Part shown: in pieces, positions 15,832 through 22,372 of the stretch
Layout: the number at the start of each line of letters is the position of its first letter
Numbering within the stretch: the first letter of the stretch is position 1
Source: JBDTCS01 sp039923455
Lineage (GTDB): Bacteria > Bacteroidota > Ignavibacteria > Palsa-1295
Length of the DNA: 24,373 nucleotides
Direction: 5' to 3'
Assembly: GCA_039923455.1 (NCBI GenBank)
Contig: JBDTCS010000064.1
Coordinates: 1-24,373, forward strand
Notes under the pieces: generated by a model
What the model was told of the DNA's origin: nothing
The model's input: the letters and a program-made list of their open reading frames with translations, nothing else
The model's database searches: none
Translations under genes and position numbers: made by a program

Positions 15832-17052
15832 TTACTCGACCCAGTCGGCGATGAAAATATTTGTGTTGTGCGGATTTGCTCCGTTACGGTTCGAGCAGAA
15901 GATCAGATGCTTTCCATCTTTGGTGAAGACAGGAAAGCCGTCAAACGTTTTATTGTAGGTGATGCGCTCGAGACCGGTGCCGTCGGTGTGAATCATGTAA
16001 AGATCAAAATCACGGCCTTTCGGATCAGCCATATTACTTGCGAAGATCACACGCTTTCCATCGGGGTAGAAATAAGGTGCGAAGCTCGCGGCGTTCGAGT
16101 GTGTGAGTTGACGCTTGTGGCTACCATCAGCATCCATCAAAAATATTTCGAGCATGTGCGGCTTTATCAGCCCTTGCTTTAGCAGCTCTCGATACTCTTT
16201 CAACTCATCACCTGCCGGACGTGATGCTCGATAGACGATCTGCTTACCATCTTGAGAGTAAAATGCACCGCCGTCGTAACCCTCTTCATTCGTGAGTTGG
16301 GTGACGTTCGTGCCGTCCAAGTTCATCGAGTAAAGATCGATGTCACCGGAGCGCGTGCTCGTGAAGATGATCTTATCGCCGACCGGTGAAACAGTCGCCT
16401 CGGCATCATAGAAGTTTTCGTTCTGCGTTAATCGCCCGATCTCTTTGCCGCTTGTATCGGCAACATAGATATCAAAGTAAGGGTAGAGCGGCCACACATA
16501 GCCTTTGCTGAAATCCGGTTCCGGTGGGCATGAACCGCCGAGTGCACCTTTCGTAGATGCATAGAGAATCTTGTCGCCGGAAGGAAGGTAGTAGCTGCAC
16601 GTAGTGCGACCCTTACCATCGGAGATTCGCTTTACGTCACGACCATCAAGCGTCATCGTGTAGATCTGATCGCACGAGCCCGCTTCCGGTCCACGAGCTT
16701 GAAAGCTTACGTGTATCCCATCTGGGCTGAGATAGGCTTCTGCGTTCTCGCCATCGAAAGAGAGTTGGCGGATATTCTTTAAGTGCTTCTCTTCCGGAAT
16801 GCGAAGCGAGTCTGGTAGCGGCTGTGCACCGCGAAATTGATGTGGGATATCGAGGACTGCATTATCCTGATGATCAAAGCCTTGCACGCTGATCTTCACA
16901 TTCTTGATCGAATAGACTGGTGCGGGCGCCTTCGTCGTATCGACCGGACCGGTATATTGTGCGTGAGATGGTGCACTGATCGTGAGGAGCGAAAGCACGA
17001 TTAAACTAAGCGTTAAAAGCGGTCGAAGCAATATTTGCGAAAAGAACTTCAT
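15832..17052 (-). CDS. Exported TolB/PD40-like beta-propeller protein
   Basis: About 406 aa. The signal peptide is KFFSQILLRPLLTLSLIVLSLLTISAPSHAQ. The mature protein has PD40 (WD40-like, TolB-type) propeller repeats, each ending in a pattern like DLYSMNLDGTNVTQLTNE then PDGKRVIFASN. At least five repeats can be read. Such periplasmic propellers usually bind proteins or sense ligands; in this operon a scaffold role between porin, permease and redox protein is possible but unproven. I chose the ATG at 17052 because the signal peptide starts there. A TTG at 17091 would add 13 residues with no better ribosome binding site. It is 52 bp after FTR1. Confidence 0.87.
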   Translation of the reverse strand: MKFFSQILLRPLLTLSLIVLSLLTISAPSHAQYTGPVDTTKAPAPVYSIKNVKISVQGFDHQDNAVLDIPHQFRGAQPLPDSLRIPEEKHLKNIRQLSFDGENAEAYLSPDGIHVSFQARGPEAGSCDQIYTMTLDGRDVKRISDGKGRTTCSYYLPSGDKILYASTKGALGGSCPPEPDFSKGYVWPLYPYFDIYVADTSGKEIGRLTQNENFYDAEATVSPVGDKIIFTSTRSGDIDLYSMNLDGTNVTQLTNEEGYDGGAFYSQDGKQIVYRASRPAGDELKEYRELLKQGLIKPHMLEIFLMDADGSHKRQLTHSNAASFAPYFYPDGKRVIFASNMADPKGRDFDLYMIHTDGTGLERITYNKTFDGFPVFTKDGKHLIFCSNRNGANPHNTNIFIADWVE

Positions 17053-17104
17053 AGCAAAAAGATCAAAAACGTTAGAAGAAATTCTGGCCAAGACACCTGA
17101 TGCG

Positions 17105-17929
17105 TTATGCGCGAGCCGTTGTCGAAGCTCCCGGCATACCCGGTGTCGGAAGTTTCGGTGTCGTTTTGTTCGACACTGCCTTCGTGAAGAAGTACACCAT
17201 CAAGACTCCAAAGAGACCAAGCCCGATATAAGAGAAGATCGGCACTTGATCGTGCACATAGTCGATAAAATTTCCGAGTGCTTGACTGGATGGATCGGGA
17301 ATGAACTGACCCTCGATGCCTTCATGCCATACATCAAAGACTAACTGCACGACAAAGATGAGCAACACAATTGCCGTCGATTGCAAAAATCTTCCGAGGT
17401 CGATCTTCAAGAATCCACGAGAGAGCGAGTAACTCACCAGCACCGCACAGCCGATTCCGAGAAGCATCGCAGCAATGTAGTAATGACCGCCAACTCCGGC
17501 ACCGAATGCGAGCAGGAGCAGAACCATCTCAAATCCTTCACGAGCGATCATGAAAAAAACGAATGCAAAAATTCCGAGCAAGGGCAACATGCCGGTTTGC
17601 TCGCCATAATTTTTGATTTTTGTTTGAATGCCCGAGCGTAGCGTCTTGCCTGTCTTGAGCATCCAGAAGACCATCGTCAGAACCGTCACACCGGCCGCAG
17701 CGTAGAGGATAACTTCCAATCCGTGATTATTGACAAGCGCAATAGTCCCGAGTAAATATCCGCCGATTGCGCAAGCCAGTATCGCAGTCCAGATGCCGGC
17801 GTATGCCGCACGCTGCAATTGCTTTTGGCCGCGCTGCTTAAGCGCCATCATTACAATCATAATGATAAGCGATGCTTCGATGCCTTCGCGGAACGCGATC
17901 ACGAATTGATTGAATAACTGCTCGAACAT
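17105..17929 (-). CDS. FTR1 family iron permease
   Basis: A 274-aa inner-membrane permease of the OFeT/FTR1 (EfeU) family, about seven helices. The two iron-binding REGxE motifs are intact: REGIE at 14-18 in helix 1 and REGFE at 130-134 in helix 4. A further acidic WHEGIEG follows at about 201-207. Known relatives move iron across the membrane coupled to a redox change on the outer side. EfeO and EfeB, the usual partners, are not encoded nearby. Instead a porin, a propeller, an FMN-binding protein and ApbE follow in the same operon. The ATG start has AGGAA about 13 bp upstream; fur ends 48 bp before it. Confidence 0.95.
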   Translation of the reverse strand: MFEQLFNQFVIAFREGIEASLIIMIVMMALKQRGQKQLQRAAYAGIWTAILACAIGGYLLGTIALVNNHGLEVILYAAAGVTVLTMVFWMLKTGKTLRSGIQTKIKNYGEQTGMLPLLGIFAFVFFMIAREGFEMVLLLLAFGAGVGGHYYIAAMLLGIGCAVLVSYSLSRGFLKIDLGRFLQSTAIVLLIFVVQLVFDVWHEGIEGQFIPDPSSQALGNFIDYVHDQVPIFSYIGLGLFGVLMVYFFTKAVSNKTTPKLPTPGMPGASTTARA

Positions 17930-17977
17930 TTCAGTTGTTGTTCCTAAATACGTAAAGCCAATGCTTCCGGAAAAACA

Positions 17978-18580
17978 TTATCGCTTGCTTGCTGATTTTG
18001 TACTTGCTGATAGTGCTGCCGACTTTTTCTTCGGTGCTTCGATGCGCAAACTCTCGGCATGCGATTGCACGGCATGTTCACGACCATTCAAACTTGCCGA
18101 ACAATCGAGGCAGACGCCAAAAATTTGGAATGAATGATACGTAGGCTTAAAGCCATACACCGCACAGGCATCATCCTGAAGTCGAACGATGCGCGAATTT
18201 TCAAACTCGATGATCTTGCCACATTTGGTACACACCATGTGATCATGATGGGGTCGGTCGGTTGTCTTTTCGTATTGCGCGTGGCCTTGGGAAAATCTAT
18301 AGCGAGAAACGAGCCCGCACTCGTGCAATAAATTAAGCGTCTTATAGACTGTTGCACGTGACACCTTCGAGCCATTGCTCTTGAGTTTGATAAACAAATT
18401 GTCGGCGTCAAAGTGATCGTCCCAGGCGAGTACCGCCTCGAGCACTTCGAATCGCTCAGGTGTGATTCGGTATTGGCCGTCCTGAAGATATTTGCGAAAT
18501 TGATCGAGTGGTGCAAGTTGCACGCGCTCGTTCTGCCTTCCGCTGCCTGTTTTCTGCCCAGTCATTCCGAATATCGACAC
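17978..18580 (-). CDS. fur: Fur family transcriptional regulator
   Basis: A 200-aa winged-helix repressor of the Fur family, probably sensing Fe2+. The DNA-binding domain includes ISxE-like RITPERFEVLEAVLAWDDHFDADNLF and the recognition helix region VSRATVYKTLNLLHECGLV (73-91). The metal-binding segment HHDHMVCTKCGKIIEFEN has H111, H112, H114, C117 and C120; a second CxxC is C157/C160, forming a structural zinc site. The tail from about 161 is a Lys/Ala/Ser-rich extension not usual in Fur. The start is GTG; the ATG at 18565 would shorten it by five residues. It heads the iron operon. PerR or Zur are alternatives, but the FTR1 neighbour favours Fur. Confidence 0.9.
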   Translation of the reverse strand: MSIFGMTGQKTGSGRQNERVQLAPLDQFRKYLQDGQYRITPERFEVLEAVLAWDDHFDADNLFIKLKSNGSKVSRATVYKTLNLLHECGLVSRYRFSQGHAQYEKTTDRPHHDHMVCTKCGKIIEFENSRIVRLQDDACAVYGFKPTYHSFQIFGVCLDCSASLNGREHAVQSHAESLRIEAPKKKSAALSASTKSASKR

Positions 18581-18587
18581 TTATAGT

Positions 18588-18608
18588 TATTAAGACTCAG
18601 TCTCAATA
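18588..18608. promoter_or_regulatory. Fur-box-like palindrome upstream of fur
   Basis: Half-sites TATTAAGACT and AGTCTCAATA meet at a central C, matching at nine of ten positions. This is the odd-centred layout of Fur-family boxes. It starts 8 bp upstream of the fur GTG. On the minus strand it overlaps TTGAGA, a possible -35, so binding would repress the operon by autoregulation. Confidence 0.5.
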
Positions 18609-18704
18609 CACGAAAGCCGCGAAAATCGTTTCCACAACCTGCATTTCTCTGTCCGAATAAACAGATCAAGTCATCGCTGGCTGGCTTCCAATTCCAATCT
18701 CCTC

Positions 18705-18712
18705 GTATATTT
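18705..18712 (+). promoter_or_regulatory. Possible Bacteroidota-type -7 element for gcvT
   Basis: TATATTTG matches TAnnTTTG. Transcription would begin near 18719, placing the whole 15-bp repeat array in the gcvT leader RNA. I could not identify a convincing -33 element. Confidence 0.3.
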
Positions 18713-18725
18713 GCCTTTCTTACAA

Positions 18726-18844
18726 GAGCTAACGAGCAAACGACTCAGTAGAAATCGACCCTTAGAAATCGACTCAGTAGAAATCGACTCAGTAGAAATC
18801 GACTCAGTCGCAATCGACTAACGACAAATCGTCTAACGACCAAT
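18726..18844 (+). repeat. 15-bp tandem repeat array upstream of gcvT
   Basis: Eight consecutive units, seven of 15 bp and one of 14 bp. Three are identical (CGACTCAGTAGAAAT at 18741, 18770 and 18785). A 14-bp variant lies at 18756, a variant with GTCGCAAT at 18800, and diverged CTAACGA-type units at 18726, 18815 and 18830. The array ends 6 bp before the gcvT GTG. Its last five units are in frame with gcvT (Arg-Leu-Ser-Arg-Asn and variants) and stop-free back to 18752, but no usual start codon exists there. Confidence 0.9.
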
Positions 18845-18850
18845 TTAAGC

Positions 18851-19969
18851 GTGAAGCGTACACCATTCTATTCCAAGCACGTCGCACTCGGTGCCAAGAT
18901 CGTCGAGTTCGGCGGTTTCGAAATGCCTGTCCAATATCCGAAGGGCATCATCGCAGAGCACAAAGCCGTTCGCGAAGGTGCGGGCGGGGTCTTTGACGTC
19001 TCGCACATGGGCGAGTTTGATCTCACCGGCCCCGATTCTCTAAAGTTTTTGCAATGGATGACTGCCAACGACGTCTCGACGCTCGTGCCCGGTAAAGCGC
19101 AGTATAGTTGCCTGCCTCGACCGAACGGCGGTATCGTGGACGATCTGATCATTTATATGCTCGCCCCTGATCATTATATGATCGTCGTAAATGCGGGCAC
19201 GACGATGAAAGATTGGGTCTGGTTCGAAGATCATGCCACCGGATTTCATATTGCGCTGCGTAACGATTCCGAACGGACTTCGCTGCTCGCAATTCAAGGT
19301 AAGAAGGCGATCGAGATCCTTCAAAAATTAACGGATGTCGATCTGAGTAAGATCGAGTACTATCATTTTGTCGAAGGCGAACTCGCCGGGGAGAACATGA
19401 TCATCTCTCGCACCGGCTATACCGGTGAGCCAGGACTCGAGCTTTATTTTACAAGTCACGAACGCATTGCCGGAGAAGTGTGGGATAAGATCTTCGAAGC
19501 AGGCGCGCCCTATGGTCTTGAGCCAATAGGCCTTGGAGCGCGAGATACCTTGCGTCTCGAGATGGGCTATTGCCTCTATGGCAATGATATATCGGACGAC
19601 ACCAATCCACTCGAAGCAGGTCTCGGTTGGATCACAAAGCTGAACAAAGATCATGATTCGTTTGCCTTCGATGCACTTCGGGAGATCAAAGCTGCGGGGC
19701 TCACGAGAAAGCTTTCCGGTTTCGTCGTGCAGGATAAAGGTGCTATCGCTCGGCACGGACACAAGATCTACACCGAAGATGGTACAGAGATCGGCGAAGT
19801 TACGAGTGGAAATATTTCTCCGATGCTGAATCAGGCAATCGGACTCGGTTACCTCGCGACTCCGCAATCCAAAGAAGGGACGACGATCATGATCGAGACG
19901 CGTCCGGGAAAACGAGCGAAAGCAATCGTAACAAAACCACCATTCATCAAACCCGAAGTTAAATCCTGA
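18851..19969 (+). CDS. gcvT: Aminomethyltransferase, glycine cleavage T protein
   Basis: A 372-aa T protein of the glycine cleavage system. It takes the aminomethyl group from lipoylated GcvH and, with tetrahydrofolate, releases ammonia and 5,10-methylene-THF. The start KRTPFYSKHVALGAKIVEFGGFEMPVQY and the segments FDVSHMGEFDLTG (48-60), NGGIVDDLIIY with catalytic Asp 97/98, RTGYTGEPGLELYF and ARDTLRLEMGYCLYGND are diagnostic. The start is GTG, fixed by this conserved N-terminus. No Shine-Dalgarno sequence precedes it; tandem repeats run up to it. gcvH and gcvP are not in the window. Confidence 0.97.
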   Translation: MKRTPFYSKHVALGAKIVEFGGFEMPVQYPKGIIAEHKAVREGAGGVFDVSHMGEFDLTGPDSLKFLQWMTANDVSTLVPGKAQYSCLPRPNGGIVDDLIIYMLAPDHYMIVVNAGTTMKDWVWFEDHATGFHIALRNDSERTSLLAIQGKKAIEILQKLTDVDLSKIEYYHFVEGELAGENMIISRTGYTGEPGLELYFTSHERIAGEVWDKIFEAGAPYGLEPIGLGARDTLRLEMGYCLYGNDISDDTNPLEAGLGWITKLNKDHDSFAFDALREIKAAGLTRKLSGFVVQDKGAIARHGHKIYTEDGTEIGEVTSGNISPMLNQAIGLGYLATPQSKEGTTIMIETRPGKRAKAIVTKPPFIKPEVKS

Positions 19970-20080
19970 GAAGGCAGATACGATGGAGTGAATATCTGAG
20001 TGGAACCCGCATCACACGTGCACGCTTAGATAGACGTGATGCACGAATAAGCACGAGAGGAGTGTTGTTTCATTATTCCC

Positions 20081-20110
20081 AGAATGTCGGAAGGCCAGAA
20101 TGTCGGAAGG
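20081..20110 (+). repeat. 14-bp direct repeat across the livG start
   Basis: AGAATGTCGGAAGG occurs twice with a 16-bp period. The first copy supplies the GGAAGG ribosome binding site 5 bp before the livG ATG (20100), which lies in the second copy. The first ATG (20084) opens only a ten-codon frame ending at TAA 20114-20116, overlapping the livG start. Confidence 0.85.
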
Positions 20111-20870
20111 ACTTAACCTTACTAACGTGACGATGCGATTTGGTGGACTGACTGCGGTTGGTGCGCTGAATGCGATCGTCGGCCCGCATGATCTCATTGG
20201 TCTCATCGGCCCCAACGGTGCAGGCAAGACTACGGTCTTCAATATGATCACCGGCGTTTATACGCCGACGGAGGGTAGTGTGACATTTAACGGCATCTCA
20301 CTTTCCGGCAAACGCCCGAGCGAGATCAGCGGTATCGGAATCGCACGGACGTTTCAAAACATTCGTCTCTTCAAAGGGATGACGGTGTGGGATAACATTC
20401 GCGTCTCGATGACTTCGCGCGTTTCGAATAAAGTGTGGGGATCGATCTTTCGTGGTCCCGGTTTTTTTCGAGAAGAGAAGGAGACCGCAAAGAAGATCGA
20501 AGATCTGCTTGAGCTATTTCAATTGCAAGACGTTCGCGATGAGATGGCAACGAGTTTGCCCTATGGCGATCAACGCAGGCTTGAGATCGTACGCGCACTC
20601 GCAACGAATCCGAAACTGCTATTGCTCGATGAACCTGCCGCAGGTATGAATCCTTCGGAGAAACAGAATCTCATGAAGCTGATCAAACAGATTCGAGATC
20701 AGTTTCAGATTGGCGTTCTCTTGATTGAGCACGATATGCGGCTCGTGATGGGAATTTGCGAACGCATTCTAGTGCTCGATTATGGCGTCAAGATCGCCGA
20801 GGGCTCGCCACACGAGATCATCGAAAATCCGAAGGTCGTCGAGGCTTATCTCGGTGAAGTGAAAAAGTGA
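20100..20870 (+). CDS. livG: ABC transporter ATPase, LivG-type (branched-chain amino acid)
   Basis: A 256-aa ATP-binding protein of the branched-chain amino acid (HAAT) ABC family. Walker A is GPNGAGKTT (37-45); the signature is the LivG-type LPYGDQRR (153-160) in place of LSGGQ; Walker B is LLLLDEP (173-179); the switch His is H211 in LLIEHDMRLVMG. The C-terminal extension GSPHEIIENPKVVEAYLG is typical of LivG/LivF. It is followed 36 bp later by livF. No LivH/LivM permease or binding protein lies in the window, so the cognate membrane part must be elsewhere. The substrate could be leucine-type amino acids, urea or short amides; only the family is clear. Confidence 0.92.
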   Translation: MSEGLNLTNVTMRFGGLTAVGALNAIVGPHDLIGLIGPNGAGKTTVFNMITGVYTPTEGSVTFNGISLSGKRPSEISGIGIARTFQNIRLFKGMTVWDNIRVSMTSRVSNKVWGSIFRGPGFFREEKETAKKIEDLLELFQLQDVRDEMATSLPYGDQRRLEIVRALATNPKLLLLDEPAAGMNPSEKQNLMKLIKQIRDQFQIGVLLIEHDMRLVMGICERILVLDYGVKIAEGSPHEIIENPKVVEAYLGEVKK

Positions 20871-20906
20871 CGAACCAAAATCAACATAAATTTTTGAAAG
20901 TGCTGC

Positions 20907-21617
20907 ATGCTTGAGATCAAAGACCTTCATGTTTCCTACGGTGAGATCAAAGCGCTCAAAGGCGTTTCGCTCGTCGTGCCGGAAGGTTCGATCGTCACGT
21001 TGATCGGTGCGAACGGCGCAGGCAAAACAACCCTTTTGCGGACAATCTCCGGATTGCTAAAGCTCAGGTCGGGCTCAATAAAATTCAACGGTGAAGAGAT
21101 CGGCAATTGTGCAGCGCACACGATCGTAGCGAAAGGCATCGCACAATCACCTGAGGGACGCATGATCTTTGCGAATCTTTCCGTACAGGAAAATCTCAAG
21201 ATGGGTGCGTATCTCCGCAAAGACACCGATGGCATCAAAGACGATCTCGAATATTGCTTCTCGATATTTCCTCGCCTCAAAGAACGACTTACTCAACAAG
21301 GCGGAACACTCTCCAGTGGCGAACAGCAAATGCTTGCGATCGCGAGAGCGTTAATGTCCAAGCCGCGTATGCTGTTGCTCGACGAACCATCGCTCGGTAT
21401 TGCGCCAATCCTTGTGCGCACTATCTTTGAAAAAATTGTTGAGATCAATCGCAACCTCGGGATGACAGTGCTGCTCGTCGAGCAAAATGCACACATGGCG
21501 CTCAGCGTTGCGAATCGTGGTTATGTGCTCGAGACAGGCAAGATCGTACTCGAAGGCGATGCAAAGGACTTAGAGTCGAACGAAGAGGTCAAACGTGCCT
21601 ATCTTGGCGAAGCGTAA
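20907..21617 (+). CDS. livF: ABC transporter ATPase, LivF-type (branched-chain amino acid)
   Basis: The second ATPase of the pair, 236 aa. Walker A is GANGAGKTT (34-42), the signature LSSGEQQ (135-141), Walker B MLLLDE (155-160), followed by PSLGIAPILV and LLVEQNAHMALSVANRGYVLETG, all characteristic of LivF. It would form a heterodimer with LivG under the LivHM permease. The intergenic distance and shared strand make one transcript with livG. The ATG is conserved. The ORF ends just before the MgtC gene, 25 bp away, so mgtC may be co-transcribed. Confidence 0.93.
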   Translation: MLEIKDLHVSYGEIKALKGVSLVVPEGSIVTLIGANGAGKTTLLRTISGLLKLRSGSIKFNGEEIGNCAAHTIVAKGIAQSPEGRMIFANLSVQENLKMGAYLRKDTDGIKDDLEYCFSIFPRLKERLTQQGGTLSSGEQQMLAIARALMSKPRMLLLDEPSLGIAPILVRTIFEKIVEINRNLGMTVLLVEQNAHMALSVANRGYVLETGKIVLEGDAKDLESNEEVKRAYLGEA

Positions 21618-21642
21618 GTACAAGTAGCAAGTACAAACGATA

Positions 21643-22212
21643 ATGCACAACGAGACCTTCGAAGGATTTATTGCTCTCACCGTGGTCTACGGACCTCGCG
21701 CTGTAGCAGCTCTGATAGCGGGCGGATTGATCGGGCTCGAGAATCAGATCTTCGCGAAGCCCGCAGGCTTGCGTACGAATGTGGTGCTTTGCCTTAGTTG
21801 TTGTGTCATCACAATCATCTCGATCATCACGGGACAAACGATTGGTGGCGAACCATCCCGTATCACTGCACAGATACTAACCGGCATCGGATTTTTAGGT
21901 GGAGGAGTCATACTCCATTATCGAGATCGCGTCAGCGGAATCACGACAGCTGCAACGATCTTCGTAACAGCTTCCGTCGGGATAACCGTTGGCACGGGAT
22001 ATATTTTCACTGGTGTTGCCGTTGCATTGCTCACAGCGATAATATTGGTCGTCCTCCGTCCAGTCGATGCACTCATTGAGGATAGCGCATTTTTCAAACG
22101 TATGCGAAAACGCGGTCAGCGTGAAGAGAAGCGCAAAGAAGCGGAAGACGCCGCCGAAGACGCATTACGTTCGCAATCGCTCCTGGGTAAGCACATTGGT
22201 GCCGACGAATAG
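21643..22212 (+). CDS. MgtC/SapB family membrane protein
   Basis: A 189-aa inner-membrane protein with the MgtC/SapB N-terminal domain: about five hydrophobic helices with the conserved RAVAALIAGGLIGLENQIFAKPAGLRTNVVLCL (19-51), GIGFLGGGVI (81-90) and GITTAATIFVTASVGITVGTGY (99-120). Family members affect Mg2+ homeostasis, membrane potential or acid tolerance and are not proven transporters. The tail from about 145 is a highly charged Lys/Arg/Glu helix (RMRKRGQREEKRKEAEDAAEDALR) lacking the MgtC ACT-like C-domain. It lies 25 bp after livF and 160 bp before valS. Confidence 0.93.
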   Translation: MHNETFEGFIALTVVYGPRAVAALIAGGLIGLENQIFAKPAGLRTNVVLCLSCCVITIISIITGQTIGGEPSRITAQILTGIGFLGGGVILHYRDRVSGITTAATIFVTASVGITVGTGYIFTGVAVALLTAIILVVLRPVDALIEDSAFFKRMRKRGQREEKRKEAEDAAEDALRSQSLLGKHIGADE

Positions 22213-22372
22213 CCTCTAACCACGAAAGATCCATCGAAGCGTTTTTCGAATCGACAAAGTCATTTGCGCGGACGCCGCATTTGGCGATTAATTCATTAAT
22301 TTCCTCCAAACGGCACCCACTTTGCCTTCGCGGAGTTCTCAGTATTCCACATCAAAGAACTTTCCAAAATTC

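Noticed and set aside
17105..18580. Classical EfeUOB iron system
   Set aside because: No EfeO cupredoxin/M75 peptidase or EfeB DyP-type peroxidase is encoded nearby; only the permease family is shared.
18726..18844. Possible CRISPR array
   Set aside because: The 15-bp units abut directly with no unique spacers and no cas genes nearby; this is a simple tandem repeat.
19328..19867. 179-codon minus-strand open frame
   Set aside because: It is antisense to gcvT, which is unmistakable in the other strand.
20009..20042. GCATCAC/GTGATGC inverted repeat between gcvT and livG
   Set aside because: Only 7 bp of stem over a 20-nt loop with no T-tract; not enough to call a terminator for gcvT.
22213..22372. 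Possible T-box leader before valS
   Set aside because: No T-box sequence, specifier hairpin or terminator with T-tract can be found in the 160-bp gap.
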